From positions 37,330 to 101,329 of the forward strand of contig NZ_CALHGM010000034.1 in the NCBI RefSeq assembly GCF_938030145.1: 64,000 nt of DNA, written 5' to 3'. The stretch comes from an uncultured Campylobacter sp. (GTDB lineage Bacteria > Campylobacterota > Campylobacteria > Campylobacterales > Campylobacteraceae). Below are positions 25,202 to 34,538 of this stretch, piece by piece. The translations under genes and the position numbers were made by a program. Position 1 is the first letter of the stretch. Each line of letters begins with the position of its first letter. The notes under the pieces were generated by a model that saw only the letters and a program-made list of their open reading frames with translations, had not been told where the DNA came from and searched no databases.

Positions 25202-26839
25202 CTACATCATTCCGCCCATGCCACCCATTCCGCCCATATCAGGCATTGGAGGCATTGCAGGTTTCTCCTCTTTGATCTCGCTTACGGTCGCTTCGGTCGT
25301 TAGAAGTAGGCTTGCGACGGATACCGCGTTTTGAAGCGCGATGCGCTCGACCTTCACAGGATCGATGATGCCCGCTTCAAACATATTGACGTACTCGCCG
25401 TTTGCGGCGTTGAAGCCGAATTTTTTATCTGAGCCTTGCTCGACCTTATTAGCTACGACGCCTGCGTCAAATCCCGCATTTTCGGCGATCTGGCGAAGCG
25501 GAGCGAAAAGCGCGCGCTTAACGATGTTTGCGCCGATAAGCTCGTCGCCGCTTAGAGCTAGTTTTACGCTAAGTCCCGCTCTGATTAGAGCAGCGCCGCC
25601 GCCGATTACGATACCCTCGTCTACGGCTGCTTTAGTTGCGTTTAGAGCGTCGTCCACGCGATCTTTTTTCTCTTTCATCTCGGTTTCGGTCGCAGCGCCC
25701 ACCTTGATGACCGCGACGCCGCCGCTAAGCTTAGCCATGCGCTCTTGAAGCTTCTCTTTATCGTAATCGCTCGTAGTCTCGGCGATCTGAGCCTTGATCT
25801 GCAAAACGCGCGCGTCGATATCTTTTTTCTTGCCCGCGCCGCCTACGATAGTGGTGTTGTCTTTGTCGATCACGATGCGCTCGGCTTGTCCAAGATCGGC
25901 CATAGAAGCACTTTCTAGCGTTCTGCCAAGCTCCTCGCTGATGACGGTACCGCCCGTTAAAATTGCAATATCTTCAAGCATCGCCTTTCTGCGATCGCCA
26001 AATCCAGGGGCTTTGACCGCAGAGATGTTTAGCACGCCGCGAAGTTTATTTACGACTAAAGTCGCAAGTGCCTCGCCCTCGATATCCTCGGCGATGATTA
26101 GAAGCGGTTTGCCGCTTTTTTGAACCTGCTCCAAAACCGGTAATAGGTCTTTTAAATTTGTAATTTTTTTGTCAAATAGAAGTACTAGCGGCGAGCTTAG
26201 CTCAACTAGCATTTTCTCGGCATTTGTAATGAAATATGGGCTTAGATAGCCGCGGTCAAACTGCATTCCCTCGACTACGTTTAACTCATCATTGATCGAT
26301 TTTGCTTCTTCAACGGTGATGACGCCGTCTTTACCGACCTTCTCCATCGCATCTGCGATCAGATCGCCCACCGCGCTGTCGTTATTAGCAGAGATAGTAG
26401 CAACCTGAGCGATCTCTTTTTTGCCGCTTACTTTTTTAGATGATTTTTTTAGCTCCTCGATAACCGCAGCGCTAAATTTATCCATACCGCGTTTAACCTC
26501 GATCGGATTTGCGCCCGCAGTTACGTTGCGTAGGCCCTCTTTAAAAATCGCGTGAGCTAGCACGGTTGCTGTAGTAGTGCCGTCGCCTGCCTGATCGTTA
26601 GTTTTACTCGCTACTTCGCGCACCAAAGAAGCACCCATATTCTCGAGCGTATCTTTTAGCTCGATCTCTTTAGCCACGCTAACGCCGTCTTTTGTGATCG
26701 CCGGAGCGCCGAAGCTCTTTTGGATTAAGACATTGCGACCGCGAGGTCCCATCGTAACTTTTACAGCATCGTTTAGCTTCCTAACGCCCGCGTAAAGCTT
26801 GTTTCTTGCATCGTCTGAAAAAATAATCTCTTTTGCCAT
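25202..26839 (-). CDS. groL: Chaperonin GroEL (Hsp60)
   Basis: The 14-subunit ATP-dependent folding chamber of the cytoplasm. At 545 residues it is full length, with the nucleotide-binding GPRGRNVLIQK and DGTTTAT segments, EGMQFDRGYLSPYF in the apical domain, and the usual flexible GGM repeat tail (GGMGGMGGMM). It lies 12 bases after groES in one operon, under the CIRCE-bearing promoter upstream of groES. AAAGGATTAA precedes the ATG. Confidence 0.99.
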   Translation of the reverse strand: MAKEIIFSDDARNKLYAGVRKLNDAVKVTMGPRGRNVLIQKSFGAPAITKDGVSVAKEIELKDTLENMGASLVREVASKTNDQAGDGTTTATVLAHAIFKEGLRNVTAGANPIEVKRGMDKFSAAVIEELKKSSKKVSGKKEIAQVATISANNDSAVGDLIADAMEKVGKDGVITVEEAKSINDELNVVEGMQFDRGYLSPYFITNAEKMLVELSSPLVLLFDKKITNLKDLLPVLEQVQKSGKPLLIIAEDIEGEALATLVVNKLRGVLNISAVKAPGFGDRRKAMLEDIAILTGGTVISEELGRTLESASMADLGQAERIVIDKDNTTIVGGAGKKKDIDARVLQIKAQIAETTSDYDKEKLQERMAKLSGGVAVIKVGAATETEMKEKKDRVDDALNATKAAVDEGIVIGGGAALIRAGLSVKLALSGDELIGANIVKRALFAPLRQIAENAGFDAGVVANKVEQGSDKKFGFNAANGEYVNMFEAGIIDPVKVERIALQNAVSVASLLLTTEATVSEIKEEKPAMPPMPDMGGMGGMGGMM

Positions 26840-26851
26840 TTTTAATCCTTT

Positions 26852-27115
26852 TTATTTAATTATGCCTAAAACATCTTCTAAATTTAAGATAAGAAATTTC
26901 TTATCGTCTAAGCTGATCTCGCTACCTGCGTATTTTGCAAACGCTACGGTATCACCATTTTTGACGCCTTCACATTCGCTGCCGACGGCTACGATTTTGC
27001 CGGTCGAAGGCTTCTCTTTTGAAGCATTGTCTGGGATGATGATGCCCGAAGCGGTCTTTTTTGTTTCCTCCCCGCGCTCTATTAGAACGCGCTTGCCAAG
27101 TGGTTGAAATTTCAT
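26852..27115 (-). CDS. groS: Co-chaperonin GroES (Hsp10)
   Basis: The 87-residue lid of the GroEL chamber. It has the conserved FQPLGKRVLIER start, the mobile loop around TKKTASGIIIPDNA, and a VGSECEGVKNGDTV core. It is first in the groES-groEL operon. The 5' region holds a near-perfect sigma-70 promoter and a CIRCE element, so HrcA repression and heat induction are expected. AAAGGACTGAA precedes the ATG. Confidence 0.98.
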   Translation of the reverse strand: MKFQPLGKRVLIERGEETKKTASGIIIPDNASKEKPSTGKIVAVGSECEGVKNGDTVAFAKYAGSEISLDDKKFLILNLEDVLGIIK

Positions 27116-27148
27116 TTCAGTCCTTTCTTTGATTTGTGATTTCTAAAA

Positions 27149-27175
27149 TTGGCACTCAATGTGTTTGAGTGCTAA
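27149..27175 (-). promoter_or_regulatory. CIRCE operator (HrcA binding site)
   Basis: TTGGCACTC-N9-GAGTGCTAA on the plus strand matches the CIRCE consensus TTAGCACTC-N9-GAGTGCTAA at all but one position. It lies between the groES promoter and start codon, where HrcA binding would block transcription. Confidence 0.93.
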
Positions 27176-27176
27176 G

Positions 27177-27205
27177 ATTATATGCAAAATTTAAAATCTT
27201 GTCAA
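27177..27205 (-). promoter_or_regulatory. groESL sigma-70 promoter
   Basis: On the minus strand, TTGACA (27205-27200) and TATAAT (27182-27177) are both perfect and separated by 17 bases. A consensus -35 is unusual in Campylobacter. The CIRCE element starts directly after the -10. Confidence 0.9.
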
Positions 27206-27283
27206 TAGTTTATGAAAAATTTTTATAAAACTTTAGTGATTTAAACTCAAGTATTGAGATTTCAAACGTTAAATTTTAAGGGC

Positions 27284-27289
27284 TATAAT
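27284..27289 (+). promoter_or_regulatory. Probable -10 element of the AsmA-like gene
   Basis: TATAAT lies 33 bases before the start codon of the gene at 27322, preceded by A/T-rich sequence without a clear -35. Confidence 0.55.
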
Positions 27290-27321
27290 ACCCTCAAATT
27301 TTAAATTTTTAAGGGGACGAA

Positions 27322-29568
27322 ATGAAAATTTTCGGCATAATCGCAGGAATTTTAATCCTGCTTATAGTATGCGCAGGCTGCCTATTTTTCAGCGATTTTG
27401 GCAACAATCTCACCAAGCCTTACGTAGAAAATTTGATCAAAGAAAAAAGCGGGCTTGACGTGAAACTTGAGAAATTCGATCTAAATTTCAGCGATCTGGA
27501 CATCAGCGCCAACGTAAATGACGCTGCGAACGTAAACGTAAAGGGCAAATACTCGCTTTTTGCGCGCTCTTTCGATCTTATCTACGACGCAAACGCGCAC
27601 GATCTAGCCAAGCTCGGCATCAAAACGAGTGAAGGGCTAAGCCTAAAAGGGCAAATTTTAGGCGATCTTGACAAATTCGGCATCAACGGTAGCGGGCGGA
27701 TTTTTGATAGCAACGTAAAATTTTTAGCAAATTTAAAAGACCTTAAGCCGCTTGATCTGCAAATCGACGCTAAAGCTCTAAACGTCGAAAAAGCCCTTGC
27801 CGTGGTCTCTCTGCCGATCTACGCAAAAGGAAATATCGACGTGCTCTCGGACATCAAGGCTAGCAGCGGCGGCGCAGAGGGCAACGCGAGCATCAAAAGT
27901 TCAAATTTGATCCTAAACGAATCTGCGTTTAAAGATATGAATATCTCCATCCCAAAGGGCGTGCAAATCACGCTAAACTCGGACATCGCGGCGCAAAATG
28001 ACGTCCTGCGAGCAGCAAGCAAGATCGATTCGACTCTGGGCAAAATCAGCGCCGAAAAGTCGGAATTTGATCTGAAAAACAAAACTTTAAACTCAGATTT
28101 TAATCTAAGCTTGCCCGATCTAGCGAAGCTCGAAAGCCTTATCGGGCGTAAAATTTCGGGCGACGTTAAAGCAAACGGAAATTTAAAGACCGATTTTTCT
28201 ACGCTTGAGCTTTCAAACTCGCAAATTTCGGCGTTTAAAGATGCGCTTAAAGCGGATGCGGAGGCTAAATACGATCTAAAAAACAAAAACGGCGAGCTGT
28301 CCGCGAAGCTAAATGCAAACGATCTGGCTGCGCTGCAAAACGTCCTGGGAGTGAAGCTGCAAGGCAAGGCAAACGGCGAGCTCAGCGCGGCGTTAGCGCA
28401 GAACGAACTTAAAAATCTAAGCTTAAATTTAAATGCTATGGGCGGCAACCTGAATGCGAGCGGAAATTTGAGCGATTTAAAGCTTAAGGCGAGCAATTTA
28501 AATCTGGCCGTGCTTTCGGCTCTGTTTTACGGTAGCGCCATCGGAGAGGGCACGATAAACGGCGATGCGAAGTTAAGCTTAAAAGACGGCATCAACGGCA
28601 CGGCGCAAATTTCGCTCGCTAGCGGCGTGATTTTTAAGAAATTTTTAGACGGCGCGACGGACAAAAACTTCCCGAGCGATCTGAAAGCGGACGCACAGGC
28701 TCAGACGAATATCAAAAACTCCGTCGCGACCTTTAGCGTAAGCGCAAACTCCGATCTAGCGCAGCTTCAGAGCCTAAACGGCACCTACGAGCTCAAAAAC
28801 AAAGCGCTTAAAGCAAACTACGCGCTGCTGATCCCGAGTTTGCAGCGACTCGAGTTTTTTCTAAATCGCAGACTAAACGGCAAGATTGCCGCTACCGGCG
28901 AGCTTTCGCACGACGGCAAGAGCCTGTTTGCGACCATAAATTCCAAGGTTGCGGGCGGCGAGTTAAACGGACAGATTGCGGGCGATGAAGCGAACTTTAA
29001 AATCCAAAATTTTATCGTCAAAGAGCTTACGACGCTTCTAAATATCGATCACGTCTACGACGGCACGGGCAATGCAAATCTTACGTATAATACTAGCTCG
29101 CACAGCGGAAAATTCGACGCGATCATCAATAACGGTCGCCTTCCTAGCGGCGGATTGATCGATAAAATCGGCAAAATTTTAGGCCGCGATCTAGGCGGCG
29201 AGGTCTATAACGACGCCAAAGTAAACGGCACGATCAAGCAAAATTTAATCAATTTCAACGCCGATATGAGCGCGCAAAAAAGCAAGCTAAACGTAACGGA
29301 CGGCACGCTGGATAGTAAAACGGGCGCGATTTCGGTGCCGGTTAAGGCAAACATCGAAAAAACCGATCTTGAAATAAACATCACCGGCACGATTAAAGAG
29401 CCGAAATACAATATCCAATCGGACTACCTCAAGGGCAAGCTCGACAAGCAGATCGGCAAGGGCATCGACAAGCTTTTCGGCGTGAAAAAGGACGATAATA
29501 GCAGCAAAAACGACGCGAAAAAGGAGAAATCAGACGTGGTTAAGGGGCTGATAAATGGGCTATTTTAG
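27322..29568 (+). CDS. AsmA-like inner-membrane/periplasmic protein
   Basis: A 748-residue protein with one N-terminal transmembrane anchor (about 4-25) and a long periplasmic part built of repeated beta-strand motifs (NLSLNLNAMGGNLNASGNL type), the pattern of the AsmA/TamB/YhdP group. The C-terminal AsmA-like region has GGLIDKIGKILGRDLGG and ends in a charged tail rich in Lys and Asp. Group members form hydrophobic grooves and are linked to lipid transport between the inner and outer membranes. Which member this is cannot be fixed from sequence. AGGGGACG precedes the ATG. It stands alone and diverges from groES. Confidence 0.75.
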   Translation: MKIFGIIAGILILLIVCAGCLFFSDFGNNLTKPYVENLIKEKSGLDVKLEKFDLNFSDLDISANVNDAANVNVKGKYSLFARSFDLIYDANAHDLAKLGIKTSEGLSLKGQILGDLDKFGINGSGRIFDSNVKFLANLKDLKPLDLQIDAKALNVEKALAVVSLPIYAKGNIDVLSDIKASSGGAEGNASIKSSNLILNESAFKDMNISIPKGVQITLNSDIAAQNDVLRAASKIDSTLGKISAEKSEFDLKNKTLNSDFNLSLPDLAKLESLIGRKISGDVKANGNLKTDFSTLELSNSQISAFKDALKADAEAKYDLKNKNGELSAKLNANDLAALQNVLGVKLQGKANGELSAALAQNELKNLSLNLNAMGGNLNASGNLSDLKLKASNLNLAVLSALFYGSAIGEGTINGDAKLSLKDGINGTAQISLASGVIFKKFLDGATDKNFPSDLKADAQAQTNIKNSVATFSVSANSDLAQLQSLNGTYELKNKALKANYALLIPSLQRLEFFLNRRLNGKIAATGELSHDGKSLFATINSKVAGGELNGQIAGDEANFKIQNFIVKELTTLLNIDHVYDGTGNANLTYNTSSHSGKFDAIINNGRLPSGGLIDKIGKILGRDLGGEVYNDAKVNGTIKQNLINFNADMSAQKSKLNVTDGTLDSKTGAISVPVKANIEKTDLEINITGTIKEPKYNIQSDYLKGKLDKQIGKGIDKLFGVKKDDNSSKNDAKKEKSDVVKGLINGLF

Positions 29569-29574
29569 CCCATT
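29554..29574 (+). terminator. Hairpin spanning the stop of the AsmA-like gene
   Basis: A perfect 9-bp stem (AATGGGCTA and its complement) with a TTT loop contains the TAG stop codon. There is no T-tract after it, so termination is uncertain. Confidence 0.4.
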
Positions 29575-29933
29575 CGCTCCCATTTGGAGCTTAAAATTTA
29601 TGGATACTGCTAAACGAGCGCGAGATTTAAAATTTTGAAATCTTGCGCAGTTTAAATTTTGAAATTTTATGCAGTTTAAAATTTAGAATTTTGCGCTTGC
29701 CGGCGCAGCTAGAGCCGCAAAATTTCAAAACTCGGCGCACGCTATTTATCAAAATTTTAAATCTCGTTTCGGTCTGTTTTTGATGACGATTTAAATTTAT
29801 CGCCGTAAGCTTATCCTGCTCGCGCGCTATCTGCAATGAAATGTACGTCGCAACCTAGCGTCTTTTAAAGTGTTTCGTATCGATACTGCGCACCGTGTTT
29901 TCTTGCCGCCGTTAAAATTCTGCGGCGCAATGT
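29569..29933. other. Noncoding region with short degenerate tandem repeats
   Basis: About 365 bases without a convincing gene. At 29637-29696, three degenerate copies of a 24-25-base unit (GAAAT..TTGCGCAGTTTAAATTTT type) occur in tandem; they create an open frame on the minus strand whose KISKFKL residues merely reflect the repeat. Confidence 0.6.
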
Positions 29934-30569
29934 TTATTGCAGTTGGCGCCATGCTTGATAAAATTTGCCCGCCATTATCGCAAGAAAAATGAGCGTCAAA
30001 GCTCCAAATACCGTAGCCGTAAATTTATCATCCGTCGTAGCGTATTTGTCATATCTGAATTTCATCAGATACTCGCGCTGCGGTGGGTCGACGCTCGCAT
30101 TATAATCCAAAAATAAAACCTGATACGCCGTGCCGCGACCCTGAAACGGAAACGGACGGCTTTGATACCAAGCTTTAACTCGCTTGCCTTCCAGCCATTC
30201 GTATGCGATTAGCGAGATAGAAGGCTTGATATTTACGCCTTGCCACTCGTCCGCTCCTGAGCGCTTAAAATTAGCTTCAACAATTGCCGCATTGAGCAAA
30301 ATTTTATTTTTATAAAAAGAGGTTAAGTTATCCGTATCGTCATTTAAAAAGACTTTGATAAATTTGCGCTCATCCGTAAAAATCTGCATATATTCGCGCC
30401 CATCATCGCTTCTGACATCCATGATTATTCCATTTGCGATTTTCAGATCGTCTAAGCTTTTCGGATTCAAGCTAAAAAGAAATCCGTACCACATCGCCGC
30501 CAAATAAAATGCGATCATAAATAGATCGAACTTGCGATCTAAGTTATACCAAATTTCGCCGAGCTTCAT
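29934..30569 (-). CDS. Membrane protein of unknown function, two transmembrane segments
   Basis: A 211-residue protein with a transmembrane helix at about 15-34, a central 150-residue domain predicted to be beta-rich (IIMDVRSDDGREYMQIF), and a second helix at about 187-205. The architecture (helix, exposed beta domain, helix) resembles the DUF3592-type arrangement, but I do not recognise the family. It lies 52 bases after the lipoprotein gene at 30622 on the same strand, so the two are probably one operon. The ribosome site is weak. A similar topology occurs in the protein at 44341. Confidence 0.65.
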   Translation of the reverse strand: MKLGEIWYNLDRKFDLFMIAFYLAAMWYGFLFSLNPKSLDDLKIANGIIMDVRSDDGREYMQIFTDERKFIKVFLNDDTDNLTSFYKNKILLNAAIVEANFKRSGADEWQGVNIKPSISLIAYEWLEGKRVKAWYQSRPFPFQGRGTAYQVLFLDYNASVDPPQREYLMKFRYDKYATTDDKFTATVFGALTLIFLAIMAGKFYQAWRQLQ

Positions 30570-30621
30570 CGATCATTACATTGTAAGTTTCGCTGCAAGA
30601 TACGGAATTTTACGGCTTTTA

Positions 30622-31239
30622 TTATCGCGGGCTATATTCCTGCATCATCACCACGGGCAGAAACAGTACCGTTCCCACGATTATTATCGGCACAGCTACG
30701 ATGGTGCTTATCGTATACAATAGGGCGTTGCCCTCGCAGCGTTCGGGCCTAACCTCGATGTTTGCCGGAATCGGAGAGCGCAGCCTATCGCTTGGCTTCA
30801 TTATTTCGCTAAGATTTTTGATCTGTACGACGCGCGCATCGAAGTAGAAAATCGCTTCTATCTCGCCTTTTTTCTCATCGATTTCGATGCGGTTCGCTAG
30901 AGCTTTGATTTTGGCGACGTCTGCTCCTGCGGCAGAGTTTAAAAAAGCACTGAAGCTACCGCGCGCCTCGCCGTTTTTAGCATCGGTTACTTCGATCTGT
31001 ACAAACTCGCGCTTAAGCCCTTTGGCGTATCCGCCATCGTAAAATTCCGAGATATTCTTAAGCGACGAGCCGTTCGTTAGGACATAGCTGAGTTTCTCAC
31101 CTACGATGTATTCCTTGCCATCGTTTATGAAAAATGCCGTAATCTTTTCGGGCGTTTCATTTGCCCCAGGCACTACGTTTTGTTTGCACTGGCATCCCAC
31201 AAGCAGGACAGCTAGTAAAACCGCGATAAATTTTTTCAT
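30622..31239 (-). CDS. Lipoprotein of unknown function with a C-terminal membrane helix
   Basis: A 205-residue protein with a lipoprotein signal peptide: the lipobox LLVGC gives lipidation at Cys16. The central part (about 30-165) is a soluble domain without recognised motifs. A hydrophobic segment near 173-196 (ISTIVAVPIIIVGTVLF) would be a transmembrane anchor, which is unusual for a lipoprotein. AAAGGATCATC precedes the ATG. It is upstream of the two-helix protein at 29934, and the two may act together in the envelope. Confidence 0.65.
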   Translation of the reverse strand: MKKFIAVLLAVLLVGCQCKQNVVPGANETPEKITAFFINDGKEYIVGEKLSYVLTNGSSLKNISEFYDGGYAKGLKREFVQIEVTDAKNGEARGSFSAFLNSAAGADVAKIKALANRIEIDEKKGEIEAIFYFDARVVQIKNLSEIMKPSDRLRSPIPANIEVRPERCEGNALLYTISTIVAVPIIIVGTVLFLPVVMMQEYSPR

Positions 31240-31425
31240 GATGATCCTTTAAAATTTTAAATTAGCGTATAAATTCCGCAGCTAAAGCTCTATCTTAAAA
31301 AATTTCAGCAGCGAAATTTTGGCGTGTAATTCCGCGTCGTAAAATTCCGGCATAGAATTCCACTCCGTAAAGCTGCAACGACTATAAAAAGCAGCTCCAG
31401 CTTTTAAAATCCAAAGCCTCTAAGG

Positions 31426-31869
31426 CTACTTCAGTGCCGCTTTGACCGCCTCGCTTAGACGCTTGCCGTCCACTCTTGAGCCGAGCGCTTCTTTGGCGGC
31501 TTTCATCACGCGCCCCATATCCTTTGCGCCGCTCGCACCGAGCTTGGCGATTAGCGAGCCAACCTCGGCGGCAAGCTCGGCATCGCTTAGCTGCGCGGGC
31601 AGATAGGACGCGATGATCTCGATCTCGCCCTGCTCTTTTTGCACCAGATCGTCGCGACCGCCCGCGCGATACTGCTCCACAGAGTCGTTTCGGCGCTTGA
31701 TCTCGCTTTGAAGTATGCTAAAGACGCGCTCGTCGCTAAGGCTGATGCGCTCGTCCACCTCGACCTGCTTAAGCGCGGCGTTAAGCATCCGCAGGCTGTC
31801 TCTGCGGAAGTGATCGCCGCTTTTCATCGCCGTTTTAATGTCTTCTAAAATTTGCTCTCGCACACCCAT
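31426..31869 (-). CDS. GatB/YqeY domain protein
   Basis: A 147-residue cytoplasmic protein of the YqeY family. It has the family's opening IKTAMKSGD...RRDSLRMLNAALK, the middle EIKRRNDSVEQYRAGGRDDL, and IIASYLPAQLSDAEL towards the C-terminus. The domain is related to the tail domain of GatB, which contacts tRNA; stand-alone YqeY proteins have no settled function. AAGGAG lies before the ATG at a good distance. It stands alone. Confidence 0.88.
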   Translation of the reverse strand: MGVREQILEDIKTAMKSGDHFRRDSLRMLNAALKQVEVDERISLSDERVFSILQSEIKRRNDSVEQYRAGGRDDLVQKEQGEIEIIASYLPAQLSDAELAAEVGSLIAKLGASGAKDMGRVMKAAKEALGSRVDGKRLSEAVKAALK

Positions 31870-32078
31870 TTTCCACTCCTTGAGATTGAAATTTTGGCGG
31901 TAATTGTAGCAAATTTAAAATTTGGCTCGGGTAAATTTAAGAGGATGAAATTTTAAAATTTTAAAGATTTAGCGCAATTTGCGGCTAAACTTAAAGCTCG
32001 CGCGGATATCGTCCGCGGCAAAGACTCGCGCGCAGCTCCCCTTTGCGGAAAAAAGCTCGCGCGAAGCGCGCTAAATTT

Positions 32079-32114
32079 AAAAAGCCTCGCAAGAATATAA
32101 AATTCCTGCGAGGC
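32079..32114 (-). terminator. Intrinsic terminator of the nitric oxide reductase gene
   Basis: On the minus strand, a 13-bp stem with one mismatch (GCCTCGCAGGAAT and complement), a 5-base loop and a following TTTTT tract, 29 bases after the gene stop. Confidence 0.85.
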
Positions 32115-32142
32115 AAACAAGCGATAAAAGCTCGCGAAAGCT

Positions 32143-34380
32143 CTATTTAGCGCGTGAGAATATCATTCGCACGATTTGGAGCAAGAAGCACACGCTTCCT
32201 ACCAAAAAGATCGTATCGCCGATGATGCGCGCCCAGCGAAGCCCGTAGAGGCTATCTTTTTGCAAAAATTCCGCGCTTCTTGCGTACCACATACCCACGT
32301 CGATCGCCGCGAATGCCTGCAAAATTCCAACCGGCAGAAGCGAGATTAGCACCATTAGAAGCAGACCCGCATTTAGCGCCCAAAAGCCGATCTTCATCAG
32401 CGTATCGTCGAAGCTTTTGTCTTTGTAAATGTACAGCGCCACGAGCCACACGAAGCCGAGCGCCAAAAAGCCGTATACGCCAAATAGCGCCGTATGAGCG
32501 TGCACTGCGGTGGTATTTAAGCCCTGAATATAAAATAGCGCAAGCGGCGGATTAATTAAAAAGCCGAAAACGCCCGCGCCCAGCATATTCCAAAACGCCA
32601 CGGCAATGAAGCAGTAAAGCGGCCATTTTAAACGCTTAGCCCAATCCTGCGCGAATTGAAGTTTGTAATAGTGAAACGCCTCTGAGCCCAAAAGCACCAA
32701 AGGCACGACCTCAAGCGCCGAGAAGCTCGCACCCACAGCCATTATCGGCGTAGTGGTGCCCGCAAAATAGAGGTGGTGGAAGGTGCCCGGAATTCCGCCG
32801 ATTAGGAAAATCGATGCGCTAGCAATCGAAGTGTAGGTGGCAAATTTCTTGCTTACTAAGCCCAAGGACGCGAACACGAACGCCAAAGACGCCGTCGCGA
32901 AAACCTCGAAAAATCCCTCGACCCAAAGGTGCACGACCCACCAGCGCCAATACTCCATTACAGGGATTGGCGAGCGCTGTCCGTAAAATAGTCCAGCGCC
33001 GTAAAAAAGCCCCACGGCGATAACCGAAGCGGTAAAAATCGCCAATAAATTCTTATCGCCCTCGGCTCTAAAGCCCGCGATAAAGCCGCGAAGCACGAGT
33101 ACCATCCAGATCACAAGGCCCACAAACAGTATCAGCTGCCAAATTCTACCGAGGTCTAAATACTCGTATCCTTGATGTCCGATCCAGAAACTGCTGCTTG
33201 GATCCATCTTGCCCGCAATCGCCATGTATTCGCCCGCGAAGCTGCCGACGACCAAGAAAAGAAGCGCGTAGAAAAGCACGTCCACGCCGAGCTTTTGAAA
33301 TTTAGGATCCTTGCCGCCGTTGATGATCGGAGCTAGAAACAATCCCGCCGCCAAAAAACCCGTAGCGATCCAGAAAATGGACGCTTGCACGTGCCAGGTG
33401 CGCGCTAGCGAGTAAGGGATATACTGCGAAATATCCAGCCCGAAAAAGGACTGACCCTCGATCGTATAGTGCGCAACAAAGCCGCCGATGAAGGCCTGAA
33501 ATGCAAACAATGCAACCGCTACGAAAAGATATTTGCCAAGCGCCTTTTGCGACGGCGTAAGCGCCAAAGCGGCGATCGGATCGGCGCTAAGCTTCGCAGG
33601 AGCCTCGAAATCCTCGTCCTTTTTGCCGTAGAAATTTCCAAACCACACTAAAAGACCGATGCCGGTAAGCAAAATAACGAGACTTGCGATCGTCCAAACG
33701 ACGTTTTCCGTGGTAGGGACATTGTCTATCAGCGGCTCGTGCGGCCAGTTATTGGTATAGGTCGCCTCTCCGCTCGGACGATCCGTAGAAACCGCCCACG
33801 CAGTCCAAAAGATGAAATCCACGAGCTCGGCGCGGTGTTGCTCGTTTGCGAGCGTATTTTCCTTCATCGCGTAATCCTCGCGAAGCTTTTTAAAGCGCGG
33901 ATCGTTTCCGAAAACACCCATGTACTCGTCTTTTACGACCGCCATAGCCTTTAAGCGATCATCGCTTAGCTTAACGGTGCCGTCTTTTACGGTGTTGGTG
34001 CGGTACTCGGCCTTTGTAAGCGCTTTGATCTGCGCCTTTTGCTCGTCATTTAAGGCGTCAAATTTCACGCCGAAACGCTCCTGCGCCTTGATATCCATAA
34101 ACGCAACCAGCTCCTTATGTAGCCAATCCGCGCTCCAATCGGGCGCCTGATACGCTCCATGACCCCAGATCGAGCCCACCTGCATACCGCCGATGCTCTG
34201 CCAGGCCTCCTGCCCGCGGTAAATGCGCTCGGTGCTGATTAGCTCAGCTCCGCTAGCATCGGTAAATTTTACCACCGGCGGAGACTGCCTATACACCTCG
34301 CCGCCGTAAAAACCCAAGAAACTAAAGCCCACGATGAGTACCGCTACAAGCGTCATCCAGAGCTTTTTATATTCTGCCAT
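32143..34380 (-). CDS. norB: Quinol-dependent nitric oxide reductase (qNor/NorZ type)
   Basis: A 745-residue single-subunit enzyme of the haem-copper oxidase superfamily that reduces NO to N2O using quinol. An N-terminal helix and a periplasmic domain with the qNor-typical YRGQEAWQSIGGMQVGSIWGHG segment (about 55-80) are fused to a NorB-like core. The core has about 12 more helices and carries haem/non-haem iron ligand histidines in VVHLWVEGFFEV, GTFHHLYF and TAVHAHTALFG. I chose the ATG at 34380, which follows AAAGGAG; the ORF can be read from a GTG six bases earlier. It stands alone with its own terminator. It likely detoxifies NO or ends a denitrification chain at the inner membrane. Confidence 0.95.
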   Translation of the reverse strand: MAEYKKLWMTLVAVLIVGFSFLGFYGGEVYRQSPPVVKFTDASGAELISTERIYRGQEAWQSIGGMQVGSIWGHGAYQAPDWSADWLHKELVAFMDIKAQERFGVKFDALNDEQKAQIKALTKAEYRTNTVKDGTVKLSDDRLKAMAVVKDEYMGVFGNDPRFKKLREDYAMKENTLANEQHRAELVDFIFWTAWAVSTDRPSGEATYTNNWPHEPLIDNVPTTENVVWTIASLVILLTGIGLLVWFGNFYGKKDEDFEAPAKLSADPIAALALTPSQKALGKYLFVAVALFAFQAFIGGFVAHYTIEGQSFFGLDISQYIPYSLARTWHVQASIFWIATGFLAAGLFLAPIINGGKDPKFQKLGVDVLFYALLFLVVGSFAGEYMAIAGKMDPSSSFWIGHQGYEYLDLGRIWQLILFVGLVIWMVLVLRGFIAGFRAEGDKNLLAIFTASVIAVGLFYGAGLFYGQRSPIPVMEYWRWWVVHLWVEGFFEVFATASLAFVFASLGLVSKKFATYTSIASASIFLIGGIPGTFHHLYFAGTTTPIMAVGASFSALEVVPLVLLGSEAFHYYKLQFAQDWAKRLKWPLYCFIAVAFWNMLGAGVFGFLINPPLALFYIQGLNTTAVHAHTALFGVYGFLALGFVWLVALYIYKDKSFDDTLMKIGFWALNAGLLLMVLISLLPVGILQAFAAIDVGMWYARSAEFLQKDSLYGLRWARIIGDTIFLVGSVCFLLQIVRMIFSRAK

Positions 34381-34538
34381 TCTCACTCCTTTAACTGAAA
34401 TTAGGAGAGAATTTTACCTATTTAAATTTCGATAAGCATTGAGGCTCGTCAATAAAAAGATAAAATTTATCTGCTTAAGCTGGAATTTATTAAAGTATAC
34501 TGGAATAAGGTATTTTAGAAAATTTTATATAAAATTTA

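Noticed and set aside
25341..25748. Long plus-strand ORFs opposite groEL and other housekeeping genes
   Set aside because: They are antisense shadows of strongly conserved genes.
29627..29836. 69-codon ORF on the minus strand with KISKFKL repeats
   Set aside because: The repeats mirror the short tandem DNA units; composition and context are noncoding.
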